From contig OU744725.1 in assembly GCA_916613615.1 (NCBI GenBank), positions 11,496,253-11,560,252 of the forward strand: a DNA stretch of 64,000 bases, given 5' to 3'. The DNA comes from Steromphala cineraria (Eukaryota; Mollusca; Gastropoda; Trochida; Trochidae). Shown one piece after another: positions 37,397-49,731 of the stretch (position 1 is its first letter; every line of letters starts with the position of its first letter). The position numbers and the translations under genes are program-made. The notes below the pieces were generated by a model that had not been told where the DNA came from, ran no database searches, and saw nothing but the letters and a program-made list of their open reading frames with translations.

Positions 37397-39580
37397 ACAT
37401 TGTGACAAAAATAATCCCTATAAAACATTGGGTTTTATTGATCGTAAGTTGAATGTTAGACAAATAAATCTACTTTAGGGGTGCTCCAACTCTACCAGAA
37501 AAATGCACGTTTGTTATTTGTTACATAATCTAAAGGTCAATCAATTATTTATACAGTACCCGGTACTATTGTATGCAAACAAAGATGAGACAAGCCAACA
37601 AGAATCAATTTGTCCTCAATATGCACTTGAAGACTTCTTCTGTGAAAACAAACTTGGTTGACATGTTGACAACAGAAAAATCAATGTTTCATTAAAGAAC
37701 TTACCATTGCAATCATTTCCTGTAACAGGGTCAACATATGATGTCAATTAGAGCAGTTTTATGGACCAACACATCATTAATTGCTTATTGTGCTGGATTA
37801 TCAATTATCACCATGGAGAATCCGCCAATAATACGAAAATTCTATAAATGACATGTCAGTGTATAACATGACCTTTTTAAAGGTCATTTGGTGTAATTTG
37901 GATTTACCTCATAGTGATAATATATTGAAAAGGAATTTTTTAAAAGTTACTTCTTGGTTTATAAAGCTAACTTCTTGATTGCTTCTTCTGAAATTCTATT
38001 TTTCAAAGAACATACATATAGATTTAGCAAATATATATCAGAAACACAGTAGAAGCATGCAAATAACTGGTACCGTTGAGGATGTTATCAAAAAGTCAAA
38101 TCATTAAAAAGCAACTGAGAATTGAGTTCTAACTGACAAAGCTTTTTACCCTAGACTTATTTTTTGTTGTAAACAGAAAGCTAAAACAATGAGGTGTTTT
38201 TGTTCAATACTAAATATTTGTAAGATTAACTATATACACCAATGGTTTTGCAATTCATATGGGGTCAATTATTTCGCATTTCCACATTCATTAAAAGTGG
38301 TACACTAAATTTAGGCTTTCTGAAACCTTTAAATACCATAAAGCATTTGGCCAATAAAAAAATACAAATATTTATGATTTCTGTCCCTGTCAGTTTCAAA
38401 CCCACGTATCATGCCTTGATAGTCACATTAAGCAAAGAGCAATTCTTGAACCAGAAAAAAATATCATATCCTTTTCCTATTGATTTTCTGCAAATATGAT
38501 AGTAAAGAATTTCTCTCATCACAATATTGCATCTTAAAACAGTACTTAGCAACAGCATGACAGCATGACTTTACTGTTGATGCATCACTGATGGATGACA
38601 AAAGAGAACACAAATCATAAATATGGAGAATTTCAAGAAATGATTGAGAACAGCTGTTGTCAAGGCAAATAACTCATCACTCATCACATGGAGATGTCTG
38701 AAATGAACATTGTGCACTCGTTACCTGCATCTTAACGATGGATTGATTGTTTGTTGATGGCTTGTCATACAATGTTATTACACTTGTTGACAAATTGACT
38801 TTAATATGTGGTAACTTTTCACTTTTTTAACCAATATACATGAGATTATTGATAGTCTTTTCTAAATACTGATTTTGAACAAAACACTGTGCTCAGTTTA
38901 TCATTATTTTTGCAACAGTGAAACGTTATTTCACTTCAAATATATAACTTAGTCTCTTTATCTATATACACTCAATTACAATTTAATGCCTACTTAAATT
39001 TAGCAAAGAAAATATTGAATTGTCCTATTTTGTGCAGTTTCTGGTGTAACTTATATAACATAGTCTTGACTTCATAATATCACTGAAGTTGCTGTCCTTT
39101 ACAAGGTTGTCCTTTCCTGGCAATGTCATTTAGGAATGCTGCACAAAATCATTGAGGGTATCATATTTTCTAAACTGATTAAAAACAACATAACATTTAA
39201 AATTCAGAGAAACACACCATTTAGATAGTGAACAAATGTAAAACACATATTTTTATTCATGAAATTAAAGCATTTACATGAATATGGATTGGCACAACAA
39301 GCTTTGAGCTTATACAAATGTAAAATTGTTATATTTGGGATCAAACTATCTGCAAAAGTAAAACCTTGTACTTTTTTTACTCAAGTCCCTTGTGATGTAT
39401 CATTCCACTATCTTGTATCAGTGTCATGTCCATAGCATCATATTGCAAGGTGCTTGCCAGCATTAAGCTGGGTACCCCTTGTGTGTTAACTGATGTGCAA
39501 TCAGGTGTATTTATCTTAGGTGCCCGTATTCCTTGTGATTATGAGAACATTTCAAGCATGTATTGTAATGGATAAATGCA
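37397..39580. other. AT-rich non-coding DNA, no gene seen
   Basis: No credible coding frame. At about 39338-39400 lies a diverged dispersed copy of the 153-bp repeat from 10765 (GGGATCAAACTATCTGC). Confidence 0.45.
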
Positions 39581-40411
39581 CTTTATCATACAATGGATAG
39601 TGTTCTCGGCATAATAAAGCCAACGGATATTTTTGATATCCGTTGGGGTCATATACGGATAGAGATGCAAATTTCAAAGGTCAAGGTCGGAACTTCTTTT
39701 GAAAATTCCGATGAAGTCACAAGCGTTAATATTTTAAACGCCTTTAGTAACGGGAAGAGACATAGGAATCAAAATGATTCAATGCATGGACAATAATTTA
39801 AGAAATAACAACAAAACTGTATAGTTTTTTACCAATATGTATGACTTGGCAGTGCAAAATCACTGCCGGCGTGAGCTAAATGAACCGATCAAACTATTTT
39901 ACTCACAGGTACCAAAGGCAGATCACGTCATTTGTTTAAAACATCCATTTATCAATGTTCAGTGTTCTTTACTTTAGTTGCTTAGTTTGAATTAGAGACT
40001 GCACAGCCTGTCTTCTAGTTACGCTCTCCGCTGGTTGTTTTGAACGACGCAAAAAGCCATTGCAACCGAAGGGGAGCAACTCTTGCCCCTACGTGAGATA
40101 GACTCGCACTCTTTTCCCGCAAGGTGATAGAACGTATGTTCAAATCCGTTTAAGACACATTGAAATGTTTTTCACTTGGAAATTAGCGGTTTTTTATGTT
40201 TTTAAAACTTTTGAATTGTGACTAAATAACTGACACGGTATTAAAATACATTTATAAGGAGGAATTATATTTTGTCAAATCACTGTCGTAGTCATTACAC
40301 GGTTCGTTTGCATATATCAATACGCGCATCTTTTAAAACAATGTCAACTATAAAAATAGTATTATCAAGTAATTTTCGAATAAAAATTTAAAATGACATT
40401 GTATGATAAAG
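39581..40411. mobile_element. Possible TIR element bounded by CTTTATCATACAATG
   Basis: CTTTATCATACAATG at 39581-39595 recurs inverted as CATTGTATGATAAAG at 40397-40411, 15 of 15. Just inside the left end is a hairpin with 11-bp arms CCAACGGATAT / ATATCCGTTGG. The 831-bp span has no convincing protein. No target duplication is obvious, so this is only a candidate. Confidence 0.4.
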
Positions 40412-40413
40412 AA

Positions 40414-40557
40414 GTTATCATGCTCGTGTGTTTTGGGATCGTAAATATCCTGCATTAGGAATAAACACTATGTATTTAGCTCGCCAAGGCTCGCAAAATA
40501 CAATGTTTATTCCTATTGCAGGATATTTACGATCCCAAAACACACTCTCATGATAAC
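40414..40557. mobile_element. 144-bp foldback hairpin element
   Basis: GTTATCATG-TGTGTTTTGGGATCGTAAATATCCTGCA-TAGGAATAAACA on the left is repeated inverted on the right, about 65 of 72 positions paired, with a very short loop around GCTCGCCAAGGCTCGC. It lies two bases from the right terminus of the candidate element 39581-40411. Transcribed, it would form one long hairpin RNA. Confidence 0.85.
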
Positions 40558-42536
40558 CTCTATATATATACAGTACATATATCTTTTGATCGTGACAAAT
40601 CTCCCCAATTTTTTTTTTTAAATAATGATATGCTTACAGGAAATGAGTTATTGTTTAATTAATTTTCTTCATACACTGAACACTGCTAATGGTTGAAATA
40701 TTGCCCAAGTGGCGTAAAACACTCACTCGCTCCCTCACTCAACTTTTCAAAAATGATATCAGGACCGAAAGAAAATGATCACTCCGTTTCAGTTATTGTC
40801 GATTTGTTGAGTAGACCTAAATCATAACCCAGTACAAGGAACAAGCGCCCCAATTGACGTTTCGTCAAGTTCTTGACTCATCTAATCCTTTTAAATTGCC
40901 CCCAACTGGGTCATATTCTCATTCCATCGGGACACAAATCCTTCACTGAAATACCAATATCAACAGACCAGCGTTTTACGGGAAATGAGCAATTATTGAG
41001 AGAAAATCTTGACATATTGGCAAGTTTAAGTCTCACCATATATGGATTATTCGCAACTTAAACGCTAATTTGCAAAATCCATTCTGTGCATGTCAAATGT
41101 CCAAAGATGTGATTATTTTCAACAGGGGATGTAAAGAAAGTATTTTTCATCATGTAGAAAGCAATTACTATTTTATTGCAAAAATCTTTTTTAAGAATGT
41201 TTGATTGATAAAAATATGTAATCAAATGCTTTTTTCAAAAGAAATAGGATTAAAGGCTTAAGATTACTTTACAAGTTGGAATGATAAAAGTGTTCTAACT
41301 AATTTGTTTCTTTAAATATACTTGATCAAATACTGTAACGGTAAAGTGAATTGATAAAGAAACTGGGAAATATGTCATTTTATAGACTTTTTTTAAACTT
41401 TTAGTGATAAAAAGGTGTTATTTAATTATTTATTATTAATATTTATCCTGAAGGTGATACAATGTAGTGTCACTGTATTCCGTGACATCCAATCTTTAAC
41501 CATTTGTATATTTTATAATCATTTACCTAACTTTCTTCATACAAACCTTTAGGAATATTAAGGAGAAAACTTTAAACATTATCATGTTCACAACTTCGTA
41601 TGTGAGAGTTTACAACAATAAAACTAATGACACATTAAGTTTAAAGAAAACAAATAACAAGTGAAACTTTTAAGAATTTCTTTCCCTAAACCATGAAATA
41701 TTAAATAAAAGAAGATTGATGAATAACATATATGGCAACAATAGAGCTCCAAAAGCATCAATCACAGTTTTTTGTTATTAATTTACAGAAATATAACACC
41801 TTACAGTGTCCAAAATGATAAATTCATTTCTAAAGAAATCCTTCTGCAACTTTTGAATTAAATTTATGATTCCCTTACCAAAACAAATTCAACACCTACA
41901 AATGAAGACAATAGACATCTTGGGGTTTATTTTCTAATCTCCACGAGGTAATGATTTGGTAGGATATGTTTCTAGTGATATATAGATTGAAAAGGTAGAA
42001 AATAATTGATCGACTTGAACAAATTAATCTTTTATGGATGCTTCAGAAGACATGAAAGCATCTTTCCAACAAAATTGATATCTTTAAAACATTATTGAGC
42101 ATAATGACCTTGATTAATTTTCATGCATAATACCACTTTACATTTCAATAAAAAAATAAGACGCTTAGAAGGATTTTGCACAGCCAGAAATAATTCAAAT
42201 TAATAAGTCAACTGTCACAGAAACACTGAATTATAAGTGTTAAAATTTAATACCATTAACATTGGCAATGTTCCCCGCCATTGAGATATTTCGAAAATAA
42301 TTGTCACAATAAGCAAATGCTTATGGCATTGAAATAAATTGCAAAAAAATGCTTTATCTAAACTGTTTAATGAACAGTTCTAGAAAATACCTGAAATACC
42401 TTATTCATTCTTTGTATCAGTACTTGTTGTTCATTGTGATTATAACCATTGCTAGTGTTCTTAATTAGTTCCACTGCCCTGACATCTTCATTGGATTCAC
42501 GTACTAAGACTCTTCATGACCAATCCTTAAAGGGGC
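40558..42536. other. AT-rich non-coding DNA, no gene seen
   Basis: No coding frame of credible length, no repeats recognised. Confidence 0.45.
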
Positions 42537-42540
42537 AGTA

Positions 42541-42893
42541 GCACGTTTTTAGGGGGAATTTAAGGTGATGTCAGGAAAATGAAAATAAATGGTTCCAATT
42601 TAAAGACAATGTATTTAAACTAAATGAAGCAGTAATAATTCCAATATATAACGTAAAGTTTAGCCATGCGATTCCTTTTTCTTACAAAAATGAATTAAAG
42701 GTGTTCTAAAAAAAATGGCCGCCAATGGATTTTATGTGAATCCTCATACTTTGTCCTCTGTTTATGGGTGATTGGCTTGTGTAATGAGATTCCTGACGCT
42801 GTCAATATAATACATTTAGCATTAACTTACAATTATAAGTGAAATATTTAAAATATAAAATTATCAAAAAACGTGCTACTGCCCCAAGGCCCT
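42541..42893 (+). mobile_element. TTAA MITE, family A, near-complete
   Basis: TTAA at 42537-42540 and 42894-42897. Left end AGGGGCAGTAGCACGTTTTT; right end ACGTGCTACTGCCCC followed by a small insertion before CCTTTAA. Interior colinear with the copy at 18171. Confidence 0.9.
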
Positions 42894-43307
42894 TTAAACA
42901 AGAGGTAACACATATGACCTTTTCTTAAATTTTCATAAAGAACGTTTTTATGCAGTAGTGACTGCCTTGAACATCCTAAACGGCCTGGAACGAAATGGAA
43001 AACTAGAGCAATGAGAGTTTAAAGACATTTATCTTTTGGCTTTCATCGCCATTTTGAAGTTTTAGCATAAAAAAAGAAACAAATCTGCTGTACTGTGTTA
43101 AATTATTAACAAAGCTAAGATCTAACTAACTGCTTGAAAGAATATGAGCATGTTTAGAAACAATTCATAATGAAAATTATCAGTTAAGACATTGTCATGC
43201 CACATTTCAAGCTCTTAGCTCTGATGTTAACCATGTCTTTATACTTTAGTTATGCACTCTATTCAAATTGTTAAATCTCTAAACAGGTAAAATGTTAACT
43301 TGAATAA

Positions 43308-43533
43308 CAGTGTATAAAATAGTTTGGAAACCTAGCCTGTCCTGAAAAATTAATTGGTCAATTCCTTATGGGAAAATAAAAATGTTTTTGGAAAAATTAC
43401 CAGTCCTGACCAACAAGTAACCAGTCCTGACCAAAAAGTAACCAGTCCTGACCAAAAAGTAACCAGTCCTGACCAAAAAGTAACCAGTCCTGACAGTTTA
43501 AGGACTGGTGGACGGGTCATATCTTAAACACTG
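43308..43533. mobile_element. CAGTG-ended MITE, long copy with about five 21-bp repeats
   Basis: Ends CAGTGTATAAAATAG and CTTAAACACTG match the satellite insertion at 36584. The candidate 7-bp target duplication TGAATAA / TAAATAA has one mismatch. The interior carries AAGTAACCAGTCCTGACCAAA about five times, against two to three in the other copy. GGACTGG near the right end is inverted to the repeat, so the element can fold. Confidence 0.9.
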
Positions 43534-43539
43534 TAAATA

Positions 43540-43650
43540 ACATATTTGGAATAAGGTGTGAAATAATCACGTAATAACCACATATTTGCATAAACAGGAT
43601 AGTCTGCATGCATTTTGTTTCCACAAAAATAACCTGATAGGACTGTCCCT
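43540..43650 (-). mobile_element. Family B MITE, one end only
   Basis: AACCTGATAGGACTGTCCC at about 43631-43650, preceded by GTTTCCACAAAAATA, is the inverted terminal repeat of the family B element (23734). The piece starts at or near the end of the CAGTG element, which may have inserted into it and truncated it. Confidence 0.7.
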
Positions 43651-43655
43651 TTTAG

Positions 43656-46600
43656 TATAAGCATGAGCTCTTTTCTCTGCATCTGAACCTTTTTGTATTT
43701 TTCCATAAAAGATTCCCAGAAGAGCTTTTTATCATTTCTAAGAGGAAGATGCCATGTAACTACTGTCTAACATTACAGAAGCTTTTATTACTCATTGTCC
43801 ACTTTACAGAAGGAAAACAATAATAAAATAATACAAAGTTGGTGACAAATCTATGGTTTTATCAGTTAACATATGAAAGTAGTCCTCAGGAGAGAAACCA
43901 ACTACTACAAATCCAGATTTTATTAGAAAGGTTATGAAACATAAAGAGAAACAAATAAAACCAGGTCAATGGTAAATCAAATGGAACTTACCATGCAATG
44001 TTTAAAGATTTGTGTAGCTCTCTTCTGACTATTTTGTCCAAAGCAGCCCTCCTGGGATGTATAATGCTAGGGTTAACTGGAGATGTACTTGTAGGTTAAT
44101 AGTAGGATTTCAGCAGTTTTAATACCTCAAACATAAAATTTGAGCCAACAAAGTTTGGAGTAGATACTATGACAGTTTGTTGGTATTCTTATTTTGGAAT
44201 ACTGATTAATGAGTGAATGTACTTGTAATTGTATATATAATGTAGTAGTGCACTCAACCTATATAATGTTCTTTTTTAAAGTTCATTTTACCTATGTTTA
44301 CTGCTACTAACTACTTCAAATGGCAAGACGTTAGAGAAATTAAAAAAAAAATTCAGTGAAAATTAATTAAAAAATCTATTTCAAAATGTTACTGGAACAG
44401 TACAAGTGAACAGAATTTGAGTTACCTTATCAATTGGATAAACTTTCTTAATAACAATGTCGTTGTATTATCTTATTATACGCCCATACTTCTTCATGTC
44501 AGTGTTTATATCTATAAATAAGCATACTTAAACTTGTAAAAGTTTTATCAATTGCTATATTGCTTTAGTGCAATCATCGTGAACAATATCTGTCAAAACG
44601 TTTTATCTTTAGATCCGATGGTTCACGGTTACTCATGTACAATGAAACCTATCAATGTCAATCAAATAACTCTGGTTTCAGGCTATGATTTTCTCCTCAA
44701 GTTCAAGAAGTATAATCCTATTTACCCTTAAACATGTACTAAGACTGAAAATGTCCATTTTCAAGCATATGTTTTCAGGCTATGAAATTTCAATAGCCAC
44801 TATTTAGATCACACAATCATTCCAACCTTTTGAACATTGTCAATGGCAAACTGATATGTATGAAGTGATTGTCAAAGCTTCAAAAGGAGTACTTCACCCG
44901 AAAATGCCTTCAAATCGGAAATATCAAATGAAAACACCCTTGAATAGATAAAAAAGTACATACATTCGGAGGTTTCTTGAGATCACAGATCATGCGTATT
45001 GTCGGCAGTCCAGCTGCCATGTTTGAACTGTCTGGTAGCCGTGGCGATGAATTCAAGGTCAACCTTCACGAACAACTTCCGGTTAATCCAAACGTATTTG
45101 GTTTTATCGTGAATTGCTCATCATTGGGTTTTGAAAAGGGGAAATTAAACTCGAGGGAAAGAAATTTTATATATCACTGTAAAATATCGAACACAAGTAC
45201 ATTTGATTCCTTTTACTTTCACATAACAGAATCATGTTTCTCATGGAAGCAAATCCTAGATTTTCTTTTATATAAAATTTTATCAAAAAAAGATGTTCAA
45301 ATTAAAAAAATGGACCGATATTAAAATTGGATTATTCCCAAGGTTCCGATAGCTTATTTTAGATTTTCATGTGTAGTAAAAAATAAATGTTAACCGAGTT
45401 TTTGCGGTACCTGGAGGTTCGATAGGATGAATAAAGTTCAAATTATCAAGATATTTCTTATCTGATTATATGCGTCTCTAATATTTGACCAGATGATCAC
45501 GCGATAGGGTGTTTAATAACCAGAGTAAGGTTCACATTCGAAGAATGATTCTAGATCTATTATCATGTTCGTGTTATTAGCTACGAGAGAAACGCTTCTC
45601 AGTCCAAGAATGATTCTAAATCTATTATTATGTTCAATTCATTCGCTTCAGGATCTCATCATGAAATATTACCTTATCACTTGATATGTGATCCACATTT
45701 GGAAACTAAATCATTAAATAATATAATTATCCCTTCCGAGGTGTGAAGCTAATTACATGTATTTGCACCTGAAGATGAACAAAAGTAATAATGATTTATC
45801 TATTGAATACTTTCGTATTGATTATCCGACCTACAGTGCAGGTGTTTATGTCTCAAACGGTCACTGACACAATGTCTGGTATTCATAATTAGACAATTAA
45901 GACCTAGTTCATTGTCAGAAATAGCCACGAAGAGGCGTTGTTACCAAATCCTTCATGTCATTAGATATAGGCTAACTAGTCCAACCGGTGGCGTTCACTA
46001 ATATCTACATGGAAGAATGCATACAGTCTTATCAAAACATGAAAATATAACACAATGTTGTTAGCACACTAGACAGGCATTAGGCATTATTAACCCTAAC
46101 CAGTCCAACCTAGAGATGAAGGATATCGGACAGATGTAATTCGAGAGATATTTTTGAAATAGATTGAGGTGGTGAATAAATTTATTTTGTGTGTCTCATT
46201 TAATACCATTCTTCTACTCTTTACTATTTGCTATATGAACCCAGAGATTGAATATCAGACAAAAGGACAGAAACATTTTGGTAAAGTGTAATTCAGTTAC
46301 AAGGACGTGTATGCCTGAAAAATATGCATTGCGTAATTTGCTTATGAAAGAAGATAGCTTTTGATTCATTATAAAATAATTTCACGTTTACACGTATTCC
46401 CGAACGTTGATTGGTCTGGGGCATGGTCATGTGATCGAAGTTTCATCGATTCATTTCTCATGAACTCACAAAAAAGCGTTCATTTGAGGATTGTTTTACA
46501 TGTTTTGTGCCTCTATCGATGTATAACAGCAACGAATTGTAGAAGCTCGCTGGGTTCACACGAGTTTGAATGTAGCTTTGACATCGTTCATTTTCCAGTG

Positions 46601-46671
46601 CAAACACACAAATTGATATTCCCGATACTCAGGTGCAACTGCAGGTGTAAACTTACAGAGTCGTGAATAAG
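43656..46671. other. AT-rich non-coding DNA, no gene seen
   Basis: Open frames of 115 codons (44977-45324) and 101 codons (46361-46666) exist on the plus strand but show no domain and no gene context. AAAGGAGTACTTCACCCG at 44884 looks like another MITE terminus without a partner. Confidence 0.4.
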
Positions 46672-47132
46672 TATTCGAAAGGTGACGATTTTCCATAGAC
46701 TTGCATGTCAAGTTATTGTAGCTTAAATAATTTTCATGAAAAAATTTCGCGTGGAATCATTGTAAAACTTTGCAGGTTGAATTGAAATCATCTCAGCTTG
46801 AAGTTCATAATTACTGTTTAATTATCTGATGAATGTTTATGTAATGTCGCTTGTTATACTGATGTATGTACAAAATTTGGAAACGTGTCCCAAAGATCAA
46901 CATTATAGACTAGTTCAAAACTATGTTCACAATTTGATTAAAGTGCTGTCATTCCTAAGATAATAGATGAAAAATTGAACAGAAATTGTGAGGTTGTAGA
47001 TGAGATGATTCGTTAAAAATATGCAAAAAATGTATCGGATCAAAAGGAAACTAAATTCATACAAATTATTTAAGCAACACTGATTTAACATGCCACTTGC
47101 AAGTCTATGGCCACAACATCACCGTCCGAATA
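46672..47132. mobile_element. TA-flanked MITE, family C, copy 1
   Basis: Left end TATTCGAAAGGTGACG, then CCATAGACTTGCA; right end inverted reads TATTCGGACGGTGATG, then GGCCATAGACTTGCA. About 461 bp. Shares GTAAAACTTTGCAGGTTGAA and GATGAAAAATTGAACAGAAA with the copy at 48925. TA at each end suggests a TA target. Confidence 0.88.
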
Positions 47133-47629
47133 CTTTTTGCGCGACTCTGCATGTATATGAATAAACAGATTTTAAATAAGATATGAATACATTCTTTAAA
47201 AATATATAACAACAAGATTTTGTACGTAAGCTTAAATCCAGTTGAGTAGTACGTAGAAAATATATCGGCAGTAACGCCGATTTTTATGTAGACTATAAAA
47301 TCTTTTATCCGTAAACATGATTGTCAAGAAATATATGGAATCCTCGCTTCCATAACATATAGACATTGTTGGTAAATTTAAAGTGTCCTAAAAGGTGTAA
47401 CTGATTTTCGTTTTCCTTTCTACTTCCAAAAGGGATATAGCTCGATTGTCAATGTTTGAATAATTCTGGTTTGGTAACCATTATTTACTGACTGCGCTTC
47501 TCACCATTGCCATTCACCACCCGTACATGGCGACCAGTTTGGGATGCACACGATATATGTCTCTCCAATTTTAAATTTATCGTCCAATGACAGAATTCCC
47601 GTGTTTCTCTGCAAATGATAAAATTGCAG
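47133..47629. other. Non-coding DNA, no gene seen
   Basis: Nothing recognised. Confidence 0.4.
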
Positions 47630-48450
47630 TCAATGTCTATTTTACAAACAGATGCGTTTTTGCGAGTATAGACTTTTATTATTGTAATCCATTGATAATT
47701 CGTTTCGACATTAACTGGGTTTACTTACTTAAAAAATGAAATTGCACGTTACTATGACATGTCGAGATATGTTTTTCTTTCAACAGGAACTGAAGAAATG
47801 TTTTTCAAATTTTGGTCAACATTACATCTATTATTAGGTAAATAATGCTATGAAATAATTTTTGTCAGCCAATTGTGGATTTTAATGTTATAATGTATTC
47901 ATGTATTTCTTTGTGTTTGTCGTATGCTGTTGTATTTTGCCTGTATCACAAAATATGGAAAATTAAAAAAAAAAAAAAAAATTAACTGGGTTTACTGAGT
48001 TTTGTTATTCAGTATTCAGAATGGATATTATAAGAAGTCATAAATCAATCAAAACTAACTACAAATAAGTAAACTACCGTTTCCAAATCCAAAATCAACA
48101 TTTAATTCCCCTTCCCCGATAACTGAAGATGATTCTTTTCCAGATCTTCAACCCTTTCACCCGTAAGAAACCAGCAACAGATGCGTTTTCAGACCTTCCC
48201 TATAGATATATAGCGGTGAGAGGGTTTAAAGTTAAAACCTAAGTTAAACAATGTCTTGTGCGAGTTGAGATTTTAATTATTATAATCCATTGATAATTTG
48301 TTAACTGCATAAGTTTTGTTATTGATTGTCAGTTTCAGTATTTCAGAACGCAATTTATGGATATTATGAGAAGTCATAAATCAATTATAACAAAACGAAC
48401 TACAAATAAGTGAACTACCATTTCAAAATCCCAAATCAACATCTAGATAA
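47630..48450. repeat. About 330-bp tandem duplication, first copy split by a retroinsertion
   Basis: ATCCATTGATAATT occurs at about 47687 and 48287. GAAGTCATAAATCAAT occurs at about 48034 and 48370, and ACTACAAATAAGT follows both. The distance is 600 bp across the insert and about 335 bp without it, matching the 271 bp added by the insertion plus target duplication. The copies are moderately diverged. Confidence 0.75.
47726..47980 (+). mobile_element. Retroposed insert with poly(A) tail and 16-bp target duplication
   Basis: ATTAACTGGGTTTACT is repeated exactly at 47710-47725 and 47981-47996. The 255-bp insert ends in a run of about 17 A. Exact target duplication plus 3' poly(A) is the signature of target-primed reverse transcription. 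The source, a LINE 3' end or a cellular mRNA 3' UTR, is not recognisable. Confidence 0.88.
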
Positions 48451-48516
48451 TCCTCGTTACAGGATCACCGAGAACAAACGATTTTCAGATAGACATATGG
48501 GGGTGAAAGGATGTAA

Positions 48517-48844
48517 AGGGGCAGTAGCACGTTTTTTGATAATTTTATATTATAAAAATTTCACTGATAATTGTAAGTTAATGATAAATGTATTATTTTG
48601 ACACTGTCAAAAATCTCATTACACAAGCCAATCATCCGTAGTCAGAGGACAAAGTATGAAGATTCACATAAAATCCATTGGCAGCCATTCATTTTGTGTA
48701 GGAAAAAGGAATCGCATGGCTAAACTTTACGTTATATAATTGCATTATTACTGCTCTATTTAGTTTAAATACATTGTCTTTTAATTGGAACCATTAATTT
48801 TCATTTTCCTTATCCCCCCCCCCTAAAAACGTGCTACTGCACCT
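48517..48844 (-). mobile_element. TTAA MITE, family A, complete with mutated target sites
   Basis: Starts AGGGGCAGTAGCACGTTTTT (preceded by GTAA) and ends ACGTGCTACTGCACCTT. The interior matches the reverse orientation of the 18171 copy. A run of nine C at about 48815 is an indel relative to other copies. Confidence 0.9.
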
Positions 48845-48924
48845 TCAGAGTTAAAAGTTCAAGATGTGTTGGAGAGTTGCACAACACATGTACATCAACA
48901 CGAGCTAAGGACCCATGCCCCTTA

Positions 48925-49380
48925 TATTCGGACAGTGACATTTTCTCCATAGACTTGCTTATGAGAGAAGTGTAGCAAAATATTTTTCGTGAAAATTTAA
49001 TATGTTCTTGTTGGATCATCGTAAAACTTTGCAGGTTGAATTGGATTCATTTCAGTTTGAAGTTCATACTTTCTATTTCATATGTGAATTATGTCTAGTA
49101 TGTAACATCAACATTTTAACCAATGAATTTACCAAATACATGACACCCGTCCCATAGATCACCATTATAAACTGGTTAACAAATAAGTACACAATTTGAT
49201 AAAAGTGCTGTTGTTGTTTAGATAATCGATGAAAAATTAAACAGAAATTTTGAGGTTGCATTTAAGTGAGATGATTTGTTACGAATGAGCAAAAAGGGAA
49301 CCGGATCTGACGAAAATTAAATATATATTATTTTTACTACACTTATTCAAGGTTATGGAAATAAAGTCACTGTCCGAATA
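48925..49380. mobile_element. TA-flanked MITE, family C, copy 2
   Basis: Left end TATTCGGACAGTGACATTTT, then CCATAGACTTGC; right end AAAGTCACTGTCCGAATA. About 456 bp, colinear with 46672-47132. Confidence 0.88.
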
Positions 49381-49731
49381 TAACTGGCATTGGTCAGTAG
49401 TTGAGCGGTCCTTACAACGGTCAGCCTGATCTAAATCTGTCACTGGACGCGGCTTCCGGTGGTCAACATGGCTAAAGGAAATCTACTCCGGAAACAATCT
49501 TGATGGTTTATCGTTGTGTCAGGAAATACACGTGCTTCCTAGACTCATGAGAAATAAGAGAAACACATTTGAAAGAAACAAGTTCTCACACCTACGATAA
49601 CCTATCAATATGTTTTTGAAGAAACCAACTTGAAAATTAGAGACAAAAATAAAAAATATTGTTTTTGAAATTTTGACCCCTGGTCACTTCAATTTCCTGC
49701 CAAACTTGTAACGGTTATCTGTAATGCCCCT
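49381..49731. other. Non-coding DNA, no gene seen
   Basis: Short unique stretch between two TIR elements. Confidence 0.4.

Noticed and set aside
26490..37428. Long open frames on both strands (up to about 1100 codons) encoding 12-residue repeats
   Set aside because: Open in several phases on both strands because the DNA repeat is 36 bp. No unique N- or C-terminal sequence, start context or splice signals. Explained entirely by the satellite.
44977..45324. 115-codon plus-strand frame as a gene
   Set aside because: No domain, AT-rich second half, no splice or neighbour context. It overlaps a likely repeat starting AAAGGAGTACTTCACCCG.
46361..46666. 101-codon plus-strand frame as a small cysteine-containing protein
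   Set aside because: No signal peptide, no recognisable fold, no conserved spacing. Length is within chance for a window of this size.
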